Shown here: positions 42,530-50,904 of the stretch, piece by piece | Layout: each line of letters opens with the position of its first letter | Numbering within the stretch: position 1 is the first letter of the stretch | Assembly: GCA_034435055.1 (NCBI GenBank) | Contig: DAOTXS010000040.1 | Location: 157,908-221,907 of the forward strand | DNA length: 64,000 nucleotides | Reading direction: 5' to 3' | DNA from: DAOTXS01 sp034435055 | Lineage (GTDB): Bacteria > Chloroflexota > Anaerolineae > UBA4142 | Notes under the pieces: model-generated | The model's input: only the letters and a program-made list of their open reading frames with translations | Database searches by the model: none | Told to the model about the DNA's origin: nothing | Program-made: the position numbers and the translations under genes

Positions 42530-43781
42530 ATTTTTTAAAAATGATAATGGCGTTATGCCCGCCAAAGCCAAACGAGTTCGACATTGCCACCTTAACCTCT
42601 TTCTGGCGCGCCTTGTTCGGCACATAATCGAGATCACACGTTGGGTCGGGATATTCGTAATTAATGGTCGGATGAATCCAGCCGGTCTCGATGCTTTTGA
42701 TCGCGGCAATTGCTTCGACCGCACCAGCCGCGCCAAGTAAATGCCCAATCATCGATTTCGTCGAACTGATGGGAATGTTGTAGGCGTATTCACCAAAAAC
42801 CGTTTTGATCGCTTGCGTTTCCGCCGCATCGTTTAGATGCGTCGACGTGCCGTGGGCGTTGATGTAATCGATTTGTTCCGGTTTTAAACCGGCTTTATCG
42901 AGTGCGCGTTTCATCGCTTTTGCCGCGCCCGCGCCGCCTTCTGCCGGCGCGCTGATGTGAAACGCATCATCGTTCGCGGCGTACCCGGCAACCTCGCATA
43001 GAATTTTTGCGCCGCGCTTTTTCGCCGACTCGAGTTCTTCAAACAGCAACACGCCGCATCCTTCGCCAAAAATAAATCCATCGCGTTTGGCGTCGAAGGG
43101 TCGTGAGGCGTGTTTGGGATCATCGTTGCGCGTGGTGCACATTGCCGTTGTGCGATGAAAAGCGGAGAGACCAAACTCGGTTACTTGAGATTCGACGCCG
43201 CCGGTAATCATCGCGTCGGCATCGCCGCGGCGGATGATTTCAAACGCTTCGCCAATGGCGTTGGTACCGGTCGCACACGCGGACGCAATCGAAAAGTTGG
43301 GACCCATCGCGCCAAAGGTGATCGCCACTTGCCCGCCCGCCATATTGGGAATCATGTACGGCCCCGTGAACGGGCTGACGCGCATCGGACCTTTTTCAAA
43401 CAGAGTGCGAAAACTTTCTTGCATGATTACCAAGCCGCCGATGCCGGAGCCAATCAATACGCCGACCATATCCGCGTTTGCCGCATCGATTTTCAGCCCG
43501 GCTTGTTTGAGCGCTTGTGCGGTGCATGCCACCGATAATTGAATGAACCAGTCCATCCGCCGCGCTTCCTTATACTCGATGTACTCGGCATAGTCTTCGA
43601 CTTTGAAATCGTTGACTTGTGCGGCGATTTGCACCGCAAAACGCGAGGCGTCAAAACGGGTTAATCGATCGATGCCGCACGTGCCGGCTAACAATTCGTT
43701 CCAATACTTTTCCACCGAATTGCCGAGCGGCGTAATTGCGCCCATTCCCGTGACGACGACGCGCCGTTGCTTATTCAACAT
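42516..43781 (-). CDS. fabF: Beta-ketoacyl-ACP synthase II
   Basis: Condensing enzyme of type II fatty-acid synthesis, 421 residues. Start ATG 43781 has AAGGAGGG at the correct distance. The catalytic triad is Cys in SIASACATGTNA (about 165-175), His in INAHGTSTHLND (about 305) and His in SMIGHLLGAAG (about 340); KxxF-type residues and the FGFGGHNAIIIFK ending agree with FabF over FabB. No acpP precedes rnc here, although the two are neighbours in many bacteria. It overlaps rnc and follows selD by 19 bases. Confidence 0.96.
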   Translation of the reverse strand: MLNKQRRVVVTGMGAITPLGNSVEKYWNELLAGTCGIDRLTRFDASRFAVQIAAQVNDFKVEDYAEYIEYKEARRMDWFIQLSVACTAQALKQAGLKIDAANADMVGVLIGSGIGGLVIMQESFRTLFEKGPMRVSPFTGPYMIPNMAGGQVAITFGAMGPNFSIASACATGTNAIGEAFEIIRRGDADAMITGGVESQVTEFGLSAFHRTTAMCTTRNDDPKHASRPFDAKRDGFIFGEGCGVLLFEELESAKKRGAKILCEVAGYAANDDAFHISAPAEGGAGAAKAMKRALDKAGLKPEQIDYINAHGTSTHLNDAAETQAIKTVFGEYAYNIPISSTKSMIGHLLGAAGAVEAIAAIKSIETGWIHPTINYEYPDPTCDLDYVPNKARQKEVKVAMSNSFGFGGHNAIIIFKKYEND

Positions 43782-43800
43782 TCGATTCCCTCCTTGCAAT

Positions 43801-44850
43801 CTAGTGAACTTGTATACCTTTGCCCGCGACCACTTGCCCGATGATCCAATGCTCGACGCTTTGCGATTTCAACGCGCGTACCAATTCATCGACTTTTGTT
43901 GCGGCAACCGCAATGAGCAACCCGCCCGATGTTTGCGGATCGAAAAGAATTTCGTTGCGCTCGTCATCGAGCGTGCGAGCGAATTCGATTTTTTCATCGA
44001 GGTACAATTTGTTGCGTCCGGCGCCGCCGGGAATTTGTTTTTGGCGTGCGTATTCCAATGCGCCATCGAGTACCGGCAAAGCATCGGCGTTGAATTGCAA
44101 CGCGACGCCGGACGCTTCGGCAATTTCGTACGCGTGTCCCAGCAACCCATAGCCGGTGATGTCGGTTGCGCATTGGATGCCAACGGCCTGCATTGCTTGC
44201 GCCGCACCACGATTCAGTTTTGACATCCACGCAATCGCATTTTGCAAATGCGCGTCGGACGCTACCCCATTTTTGCCGGCGGTCGTGATTAAACCCGCGC
44301 CCAGCGGTTTGGTCAGAACGAGTACATCGCCGGCGCGCGCGCCACCTTTGGTGATGATGCGGTCGGGATGCACCACGCCGGTAACCGACAAACCGTATTT
44401 CGGTTCGTTGTCGGTGATTGTGTGCCCGCCGGCGATGACCGCGCCGGCTTCTGCGACTTTGTCCGCGCCGCCGCGAAAAATTTCGGTGAGCAACTCGAAC
44501 GGCAAATCTTCGCGCCACGCGGCGATGTTGAGCGCGAGTAAAACTTCGCCGCCCATCGCATAGACATCGCTCATCGCATTCGCCGCGGTGATCGCGCCAA
44601 ACGCGTACGCCTCATCGACGACTGGCGGGAAAAAGTCCATCGTTTGAATAATCGCCGTCGATTCATTGATGCGATAAACGGCTGCGTCATCCGGGGCGTT
44701 CAAGCCGACGAGGAGCGCGGGAAAATCTTTTGATTGAAATTTGTGGCTGAGTGGACGCAGAACTTGCGCCAGTTCGGCGGCGCCGATTTTCGATGCTCAA
44801 CCGGCGCACGCGGCGTAAGCCGTCAAGCGAATTTTTTTTGCTTCAGTCAT
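43801..44850 (-). CDS. selD: Selenide, water dikinase SelD with in-frame TGA (selenocysteine) at the catalytic position
   Basis: Makes selenophosphate from selenide and ATP. Reading from ATG 44850 gives MTEAKKIRLTAYAACAG, then TGA at 44797-44799 (codon 18), then ASKIGAAELAQVLRPL and the rest of SelD without a break to 43801, 349 residues in all. Codon 18 aligns with catalytic Cys17 of E. coli SelD and is followed by the conserved Lys (Lys20 in E. coli), so TGA most likely encodes Sec. Other SelD marks: LNAPDDAAVYRI, AITAANAMSDVYAMGG, AGGHTITDNEPKYGL, CATDITGYGLLGHAYEI and FDPQTSGGLL. A reading that stops at TGA loses about 49 residues. The ATG overlaps the preceding gene by 8 bases. Confidence 0.93.
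44766..44783 (-). promoter_or_regulatory. Candidate bacterial SECIS hairpin in selD
   Basis: Sixteen bases after the first base of the TGA, GCGCC and GGCGC can form a 5-base stem around an 8-base loop. Bacterial SECIS elements sit at about this distance inside the coding region. An overlapping alternative TCGGC/GCCGA stem exists, and the loop does not show the classical GU of E. coli, so the exact structure is uncertain. Confidence 0.4.
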
Positions 44851-46201
44851 TTGAATCACCCCCCTTGTTCTGGTGGGCAATCATTTTTGCAACGTGTCGT
44901 CCCACACGAATTGCCGCGCTGATCGTCCGGTCTTCGGGATAGAACTGCGCAGAATCGGTGAGGTAAAGATTAGGCACGGGAGTTGCGTGCGCTGGAACGA
45001 TTTGGGAATAGCCGACCGGACAAATGGCTTGCGCAAATCTCTCGCGAAAGACAAAATATTCCTCGATCCAATCTCTCGAAAATCTTGGATTGATGATTTG
45101 TAACGCTGTTACGTATTCATCAAACAACGATTTGTCGTCACGCGCAAAGCGTTCACTGGAGACCGGCGTATAAAACGGTACGTAAATAATATGACTGCCG
45201 TTCAAATCGGGACGCGGATTCAGATTGGTGTATTCGATAAATCCGTTAAACGCAATTCTGGGGTCATTGATGTTGACCCAAAAATCTTTCGTCAGCGCTT
45301 GACGCAAGCGAAACAAAAAGCAAACAATCCCGATATACCTCGTCTGAGTTAATTGCTCTGAGTACGCTTGGGGCAATGTCGGGGCGATTTGTGTCAGGAG
45401 CGGCAACGGGATCGTTGAGAGCGCGATGCCGCATCGCACATAATCTCCATTTTGCAATCGAATGCCTTGGACAAATCCATTGGCAATCTCCAAGTGTGCT
45501 ACACGTGCTTTGGTGATAACCTTGACGTTTGGGTAGGTTTGGATTTTTTTCACTAGCGCATTGATCATCGTCGATGAGCCGTGTTCCAAATAGCCCAGTT
45601 TTTCCGGCTCCCAAATATATTGGCGTGAGGTCGCCACGCGCCAGATGCGATGCCAAATCCACGCGGCGGAGATTTTGTCTTCGTCCGCACCGAATTTAAC
45701 GCGCAACAACGGTTCCCAAATGACCGAATATGCTTTTGCCCCAATCTCCGCGATTAACCATTGCTTTGCCGATTGCCGATCCAAGGCGCGCCAGTTTTTC
45801 AGGTAACGCGCTTTGAGGATATTCAAGCCAAAGCGGATACGCTGAACGAACGGAACTGGGTTGAACCTCAACAAATTGAGCGGCGTTCCAAACGGATACA
45901 ATTTTCCGTCATGAAAATAGCCGGTGCTGACCCGACGCCAATGCAAAGCGTTGCCGATTTCCAATTCAGCGACCAATTCCAGCAGATGCGTGTCCGAACG
46001 ACAAATGAAATGATAGAATCGCTCTAATGGCGCATCGTCCAGTTTGAAAGAACTTGCTAGCCCGCCTAATTCAGGTTCGCCTTCCAACAAAATGACCGAG
46101 AGTCCGCTTTTGCCCAAATCGTATGCCGCTGACAAACCGGCTAGTCCACCCCCGATGATCGCAATCGGATGATCGGGGGAGGCGATCTTGTGTGATGTCA
46201 A
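44843..46201 (-). CDS. FAD-dependent amine-oxidase/protoporphyrinogen-oxidase-like oxidoreductase
   Basis: Flavoprotein of 452 residues. The N-terminal Rossmann motif is AIIGGGLAGLSAAYDLGKSG (about 14-33), followed by LLEGEPELGGLASSF, the typical region of amine oxidase, phytoene desaturase and UDP-galactopyranose-mutase-like enzymes. The C-terminus contains NLYLTDSAQFYPEDRTISAA, the second FAD contact. The middle (about 80-380) has no diagnostic motif seen by eye. A role in isoprenoid, sugar or porphyrin chemistry cannot be chosen. Its stop codon lies inside the selD start region (8-base overlap), so the two are translated together. Confidence 0.82.
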   Translation of the reverse strand: MTSHKIASPDHPIAIIGGGLAGLSAAYDLGKSGLSVILLEGEPELGGLASSFKLDDAPLERFYHFICRSDTHLLELVAELEIGNALHWRRVSTGYFHDGKLYPFGTPLNLLRFNPVPFVQRIRFGLNILKARYLKNWRALDRQSAKQWLIAEIGAKAYSVIWEPLLRVKFGADEDKISAAWIWHRIWRVATSRQYIWEPEKLGYLEHGSSTMINALVKKIQTYPNVKVITKARVAHLEIANGFVQGIRLQNGDYVRCGIALSTIPLPLLTQIAPTLPQAYSEQLTQTRYIGIVCFLFRLRQALTKDFWVNINDPRIAFNGFIEYTNLNPRPDLNGSHIIYVPFYTPVSSERFARDDKSLFDEYVTALQIINPRFSRDWIEEYFVFRERFAQAICPVGYSQIVPAHATPVPNLYLTDSAQFYPEDRTISAAIRVGRHVAKMIAHQNKGGDSND

Positions 46202-46214
46202 ATAATTGCCTCAA

Positions 46215-47423
46215 TTAAAAAGATTGGTATTCCCGGCTCACGATGGTTCTGCGATAGAGCAAAGGTAGAAATATCGCCAGAGTTGCCGCGAGATGAATCG
46301 TGCCGATTGCTAGCCAGTACGCATTTTTAAAATCGGCAAGATGCACGCGCAACGTTTCGCTGTTGGTCAAGATCAAAACCAAAAGACTGACCGAAGTTAG
46401 ACCAAAGACACTTAGCGTCCAGATCGCCAGCGCAGGACGCGTCAACAACGATTTTAGGTATTCGCTGTTTGTCCGGAACCAATCGAGCGCAAACACGATT
46501 GCCCATGGAAAAAGAAGAAACGCGATTCGTGCTTCGCGCGCGCGGCTCAAGATGATCGTCGCGCCCATCACGAGCAAAAAGACCAACGGTCCCGGCTGAG
46601 TCATCACGCGCCACGCCGCACTCATCGATGGGTCATCGCGCCAGCGATTGAACAAGCCAATGAGATACGGTAGCCACATCACGCCGAAAACGCAAAAAAG
46701 AAACGCAACAGTCTCCCACGGTTTTTTGAGCGTGTTCTCAAAACTTTCGAGCAACGGGTGCGTTTCAAAACCCCACGCCACGCGCAAGCCGGCGTACGCC
46801 AGAACGGGCGCGGCGAAAACCAAAACCCGTTTGGTCAATGATGTTGACGAGGCGAGCAAGTGCGAAAGCGGAAGCACCAGCGTCGTTTCGCGTGTCAGCA
46901 CGGCGGCAACGGAAATGAGCGCGACCCACGCCGATTGCAATTGGATGACGGCGATGAGCCCAACTGTGATCAGAAAATAGGCGAGCGGGTCTTCGCGCGT
47001 GGCGACCGGATAGCGATACGCCAACAACACCGGCGGCGCGGCCAGAAAAAGTAGCCCGCCGATAAAACTCGCACGGCGATCAAAGTCGAGCGCGCGCAAT
47101 AAATAGTACAGCGCAACGACGGCACCATAGAAAAATAAAAAACTCCACGCGCTAAAGACAAGGTAAAACGACCACGCGTCGTTTGGCGCAAAAAACAGCG
47201 ACCAACTTCCGCGCACGATGAAACGAAAAAGCGCACGATAGCGTACCGCCGCCCAGTTTTGAATTTCCCAATCTTGCGGTGAATCCTGCGGCGACGCCAA
47301 CGCATCGGCAAGATGTTGCGGACTGGAAATGCTACTGCCAATCACGACGTTCAGGGCAAAGACGGCGATTAATGCCACGAACAAGATTGCAAAATAGACC
47401 CATTCAGTTTTCGTAACTTGCAT
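46215..47423 (-). CDS. Polytopic membrane protein of unknown function
   Basis: Hydrophobic protein of 402 residues with about 10-11 helices. Loops contain YPVATREDPLAY (about 137-148) and AVLTRETTLVLP, in the style of GT39/DUF2029-like mannosyltransferase scaffolds. However, the acidic DE pair in the first loop of GT39 enzymes is not seen. A transferase or a lipid-linked sugar handling role is possible. Gaps of 6 and 13 bases to moaC and the FAD oxidoreductase gene put it in the same operon. Confidence 0.6.
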   Translation of the reverse strand: MQVTKTEWVYFAILFVALIAVFALNVVIGSSISSPQHLADALASPQDSPQDWEIQNWAAVRYRALFRFIVRGSWSLFFAPNDAWSFYLVFSAWSFLFFYGAVVALYYLLRALDFDRRASFIGGLLFLAAPPVLLAYRYPVATREDPLAYFLITVGLIAVIQLQSAWVALISVAAVLTRETTLVLPLSHLLASSTSLTKRVLVFAAPVLAYAGLRVAWGFETHPLLESFENTLKKPWETVAFLFCVFGVMWLPYLIGLFNRWRDDPSMSAAWRVMTQPGPLVFLLVMGATIILSRAREARIAFLLFPWAIVFALDWFRTNSEYLKSLLTRPALAIWTLSVFGLTSVSLLVLILTNSETLRVHLADFKNAYWLAIGTIHLAATLAIFLPLLYRRTIVSREYQSF

Positions 47424-47429
47424 CTCGCA

Positions 47430-47918
47430 TTACTCGAGCCGGCTTTCGCCCGATTTGCCCCCACGCTTTAACACCAAACGCACATTCTCGATGCGCATCG
47501 CGCGGTCGACAGCTTTTGCCATATCGTAAATCGTCAGCGCGGCGGTCGTCACCGCCACAAGCGCTTCCATTTCGACGCCGGTCTTGCCGACATTTTTCGC
47601 CGTGCCAACGATGCCGACGCGCGCGGGATTTTGCTGATCGCCTTCCGCGAGGATTTCAAAATCGACGGCAATATCGGTAATGAGCAGGGGATGACACAGC
47701 GGAATCAATTCGTGCGTGCGTTTCGCCGCCAGAATCCCAGCAACGCGCGCGACCGCAAACACTTCGCCTTTTTCGATTTTGCCGGCGCGAATCAGCGCAA
47801 GCGTTTCCGCGCGCATCACGACTTCGCCTTTGGCAATCGCGATGCGTTCCGTATCGGCTTTTGCGCTGACATCGACCATTTGCGCGCGCCCGTTTTCATC
47901 GAGGTGGGAAAGTGGCAT
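47430..47918 (-). CDS. moaC: Cyclic pyranopterin monophosphate synthase MoaC
   Basis: Second step of molybdenum-cofactor synthesis, 162 residues. The start MPLSHLDENG (ATG 47918) is typical; upstream in-frame sequence lies in a palindromic spacer. Conserved segments: MVDVSAKADTERIAIAKGEV, THELIPLCHPLLIT, VEMEALVAVTTAALTIYDM, KAVDRAM and the C-terminal Lys of KRGGKSG. All known active-site residues appear present. First gene of the membrane protein, oxidoreductase, selD, fabF, rnc run. Its presence, with the Mo-hydroxylase FAD subunit, implies molybdoenzymes in the organism. Confidence 0.96.
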   Translation of the reverse strand: MPLSHLDENGRAQMVDVSAKADTERIAIAKGEVVMRAETLALIRAGKIEKGEVFAVARVAGILAAKRTHELIPLCHPLLITDIAVDFEILAEGDQQNPARVGIVGTAKNVGKTGVEMEALVAVTTAALTIYDMAKAVDRAMRIENVRLVLKRGGKSGESRLE

Positions 47919-47934
47919 TAGCTCTCTCTTGCCA

Positions 47935-47986
47935 CAGAACCACACAGAATTTCACAGGATTGTCTGTGCGCTTCTGTGTGGTTCTG
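47935..47986. other. Long hairpin between moaC and tRNA-Val
   Basis: A 15-base perfect stem (CAGAACCACACAGAA at 47935-47949, inverted at 47972-47986) with an inner CACAG/CTGTG helix. It lies between the tRNA 3' end and moaC on the minus strand. It could separate the tRNA transcript from moaC, but no T-run is present. Confidence 0.65.
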
Positions 47987-47989
47987 GGA

Positions 47990-48062
47990 TGGGCGAAACA
48001 GGACTCGAACCCGTGACATCTTGCGTGTAAAGCAAGCGCTCTACCAGCTGAGCTATTCGCCC
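47990..48062 (-). tRNA. tRNA-Val, anticodon TAC
   Basis: A 73-base cloverleaf: acceptor GGGCGAA/TTCGCCC, D-stem GCTC/GAGC, anticodon stem CTTGC/GCAAG with loop TTTACAC (anticodon TAC), T-arm ACGGG-TTCGAGT-CCTGT, discriminator A. All stems are well paired. CCA is not encoded. Confidence 0.95.
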
Positions 48063-48096
48063 GATTGCAAAAGTATTATAGATTCAAGCGCCGGGT

Positions 48097-48124
48097 TTGT
48101 CAAACAATCGATGCGCGTTATAAT
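48097..48124 (+). promoter_or_regulatory. Strong promoter of the PEP-utilising-type gene, leaderless
   Basis: TTGTCA (48097-48102, 5 of 6) and TATAAT (48119-48124, 6 of 6) with 16-base spacing. The ATG at 48133 starts 8 bases after the -10 box, where transcription would begin, so the message has no leader and no Shine-Dalgarno site. Confidence 0.75.
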
Positions 48125-48132
48125 TCAATCCA

Positions 48133-49662
48133 ATGTCGGAAGAGATTCTTTGGACGAGCGGTTTTATCAATGAACGATTTCCCGCGCCAGTTTCGCCGCT
48201 GGGCTGGTCGTTGGTTGGCGCCTTCATCGAGGAACTGGCGTTGCGCGATCCGTTGCGTTTCCTGGGATACCCGCATGCGGAAACGATTCCGTTGACGCGT
48301 TTGTGGCGCGGGCATCCGTACGTGAACGTTGAAGCGTTCCGGATTATTTACAAAATTTTTCCCGATTTTATTTTACCCGAAGATGCGTATCGTTATTTTC
48401 CCGATGGTGATGTTGCGCTTCGCAAACGCGCATCGTATCCGCGCTGGTATGATCTGCCACGATTCTTCCTCTCGCTTCTCTACGCATTTTTCTCAGACCC
48501 GTTCAACGTTTCGCCGCTGAACAATTATCGCCATTGGGAAAAATTCACGCGCGAGTACGATGCGAAAATTTCTGCGTTGCGCGCGCGCATCGATGCAATG
48601 ACGAACGCCGACCCGCCTGAGATTTTTGCGGCGTTACGCGCTGCCGAGAATTTGCATCGCGGCGTTCTGCGAATTCACCGTTGGAGTTTGATCGATGCCG
48701 ATTTGTCGTTTGGTTTGCTCAAGCGATTTGTCGGCGGAGAGCGCGCGGCGCAATGGGTCGCCGATGTGCCGAATAAAACTTTGGAGGTCGATGCCGATTT
48801 GCGCAGTTTGCCGCGCGAGCAATTTCTAGCAAAGCACGGTCATCGGTCTTTCTCGCTTGATATCGCAGTGCCAACATTTGTGGAAGAGCCAGAACAAGTG
48901 GAGCGCTTGAAACAGACGAACGACGAACGACGAACGACGAATGACAACGGCTTGCTTTCACCCGTTTTTTGTCTGTGGTCTCCGTTGCTTACCCTTGCCC
49001 GTCGCTACGTTGCTTTGCGCGAAGACCAACGTTACTACTGGCAAAAATCGCTCGCCGTGTCGCGGCGTTTGTACTTGATGCTCGCTGATCACTTGCTTGC
49101 CGATGGCGTGATTGGAAATCGGAGTCAAGTGTTCTATGCAACTCATCTGGAATTGCAAAATTATTTTGATGACAAGTTACCTAAGGCGGAAATGGCGCGA
49201 TTGATTTCCGCGCGGCAGGTCGAGTGGCGCGAGTATCAACGCGAGTTTGAGCAATCGCCCACCGAATCCTACCCCGCCTTTCTGCGCGGTAGTGTGCCGG
49301 TAGCCGACGCTCGCCGTAGCATTGGTCGCCGTAACGTTTCGACTGAATGGCGCGGTCGTGCGATCAGTCCCGGCATCGCGCGCGGTGTCGCGCGGATTGT
49401 GCAATCGGCGAGCGAATTGGTGCACATTCAGCCCGGCGAAATTTTGATTGCGCCGGCAACCGATCCGGCGTGGACGCCGGTTTTCGCGCGCATCGCCGGT
49501 CTCGTCGTCGAACGGGGTGGGGTGCTGTCGCACAGTGCGGTGGTCGCGCGCGAGTATCACATCCCGGCGGTCGCAGGAATTATCGGAATCGTCAACGCAA
49601 TCAAAAATGGAGAAATGATCGAGGTGGATGGCGGTAGTGGAATAGTGCGGAGAGTGCAATAG
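48133..49662 (+). CDS. Rifampin-phosphotransferase/PEP-synthase-like protein without ATP-grasp domain
   Basis: Protein of 509 residues. The C-terminal swivelling His domain is clear: GRAISPGIARGVARIV (about 410-425), PGEILIAPATDPAWTPVF (about 438-455) and ERGGVLSHSAVVAREYHIPAV with the phosphate-carrying His. The first 400 residues are helical and resemble the central substrate domain of rifampin phosphotransferase (WSLVGAFIEE at the start). The N-terminal ATP-binding domain of the 870-residue relatives is absent, and no such gene lies adjacent. Residues about 261-272 (QTNDERRTTNDN) are encoded by the GACGAAN repeat. Transcribed alone from a leaderless promoter, divergent from tRNA-Val. Confidence 0.8.
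   Translation: MSEEILWTSGFINERFPAPVSPLGWSLVGAFIEELALRDPLRFLGYPHAETIPLTRLWRGHPYVNVEAFRIIYKIFPDFILPEDAYRYFPDGDVALRKRASYPRWYDLPRFFLSLLYAFFSDPFNVSPLNNYRHWEKFTREYDAKISALRARIDAMTNADPPEIFAALRAAENLHRGVLRIHRWSLIDADLSFGLLKRFVGGERAAQWVADVPNKTLEVDADLRSLPREQFLAKHGHRSFSLDIAVPTFVEEPEQVERLKQTNDERRTTNDNGLLSPVFCLWSPLLTLARRYVALREDQRYYWQKSLAVSRRLYLMLADHLLADGVIGNRSQVFYATHLELQNYFDDKLPKAEMARLISARQVEWREYQREFEQSPTESYPAFLRGSVPVADARRSIGRRNVSTEWRGRAISPGIARGVARIVQSASELVHIQPGEILIAPATDPAWTPVFARIAGLVVERGGVLSHSAVVAREYHIPAVAGIIGIVNAIKNGEMIEVDGGSGIVRRVQ
48913..48946. repeat. In-frame GACGAAN heptamer repeat inside a coding region
   Basis: Four to five units (GACGAAC, GACGAAC, GACGAAT and variants) are translated as TNDERRTTND without breaking the frame. 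It joins the low-complexity spacer family found between genes elsewhere in the window. Confidence 0.8.
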
Positions 49663-49691
49663 TGCGATAGAAAATTCGGTTAGCAAAATAA

Positions 49692-49735
49692 ACGCCCGTT
49701 GATGGTCTAATGACGAAATCAGCGGGTGTGTTTTT
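49692..49735 (+). terminator. Terminator after the PEP-utilising-type gene
   Basis: ACGCCCGTTGAT (49692-49703) pairs with ATCAGCGGGTGT (49718-49729) with two G-T wobbles, followed by GTTTTTA. It lies between two convergent genes. Confidence 0.65.
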
Positions 49736-49761
49736 AACTATCGCACTATCGAACTGTTGCC

Positions 49762-50835
49762 CTAGTCAACTTTTATAGGTTTGCCCAACACATTCACTAA
49801 CAACTTGACCGCGTTCTGCACATCGTTGAAATCAACCATCTCGGACGGCGTGTGCAAATAACGCGTCGGAATCGAGAGACAGCCGGCAGGCACACCTTCG
49901 CGCGTCGTTTGCATTGCCATCGCATCGGTCGTGCCGCCGGTCAACACTTCCATTTGGTACGGAATTTTCGATTCTTGCGCGGCATCGACCAAAAGTTTTT
50001 TCACCGCTGGGTGCGCGAGCATTCCGCCATCCTTCACTTTAATGGCTGGTCCTTTTCCTAACGCAACTGCCATCCACGTCGATTCCGGCGTGTCGCCGGT
50101 ATCGGTTACATCAACTGCGAGCGCGAGATCCGGTTGCACGCCGTACGCCGACGTGCCCGCGCCGCGCAAACCAACTTCTTCCTGCACGGTGAAAACGAAA
50201 TAAATATCGTGCGGCGATTTTTTCAACTGTTTCATTGTCTCGATCAACACAACGCAACCGATGCGGTCGTCCATCGCTTTGGAAATCATTCGGTCGCCGT
50301 GTTCCGTGAAATCGCGCCAGAATCCTGCCGCATCGCCGACGCTGACCGGCGCATCGTTCGCGCTCGTCGCGCCAACATCGATGAAGATGTGTTCCATCTT
50401 GACATCGTTCCACGATGAGTTTTTCTTTTCGAAACCGAACACGCCGACCGCGCCATTTGCAAAGCGGCAACGATGACCAACGAGCGTCGGCGGGCGCACG
50501 CCGCCGATGGATGCAAAACGCACGAACCCTTTTTCGTCGATGTGTGTGACGATCACGCCGATTTCGTCCATATGTGCGGCGAGCATTACTTTTTTACGCG
50601 GCGTTTGCCCCGTCCCTTTTTTGCGTGCGATCAAATTGCCGAGCGCATCGATGCGTACTTCATCGGCGAGACCTTTAATCTCATCGCGAATCAGATCGCG
50701 AATCGATTGTTCATGCCCCGACGGTCCGTACGCTTCGGTCAATTTCTTCGTCAACGCTTTGACCGGATGCAATCCGTTTGACGATGGATCATTATCGCCT
50801 AACGGGAAATGAGTCGATTTCTTGGTTGTCGCCAT
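49762..50835 (-). CDS. M42-family aminopeptidase/endoglucanase-like metallopeptidase, copy 3
   Basis: Zinc/cobalt peptidase of 357 residues, third in a tandem of three related genes (transcription order). Metal ligands: His in AAHMDEIG (about 88), Asp in AMDDRIG (about 189), Glu pair in VQEEVGLRGAG (about 220), Asp in AVDVTDTG and His in RYLHTPSEM. All expected M42 residues are present. The N-terminal 25 residues (MATTKKSTHFPLGDNDPS...) are an extra extension not found in the other two copies. M42 enzymes form tetrahedral dodecamers that trim peptides from the proteasome-like or Lon stage. Confidence 0.93.
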   Translation of the reverse strand: MATTKKSTHFPLGDNDPSSNGLHPVKALTKKLTEAYGPSGHEQSIRDLIRDEIKGLADEVRIDALGNLIARKKGTGQTPRKKVMLAAHMDEIGVIVTHIDEKGFVRFASIGGVRPPTLVGHRCRFANGAVGVFGFEKKNSSWNDVKMEHIFIDVGATSANDAPVSVGDAAGFWRDFTEHGDRMISKAMDDRIGCVVLIETMKQLKKSPHDIYFVFTVQEEVGLRGAGTSAYGVQPDLALAVDVTDTGDTPESTWMAVALGKGPAIKVKDGGMLAHPAVKKLLVDAAQESKIPYQMEVLTGGTTDAMAMQTTREGVPAGCLSIPTRYLHTPSEMVDFNDVQNAVKLLVNVLGKPIKVD

Positions 50836-50841
50836 TGTAAC

Positions 50842-50904
50842 CTCGTGACGAACGACGAATGACGAAAAATTTTGCTTTCGTCCTTCGTCCCTGGTCTTTC
50901 GTCT
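50842..50904. repeat. GACGAAN heptamer hairpin between M42 genes
   Basis: GACGAACGACGAATGACGA on the left and TCGTCCTTCGTCCCTGGTCTTTCGTC on the right form an imperfect stem over a TTTTGC loop. It occupies the whole spacer between the second and third M42 genes. Confidence 0.85.
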
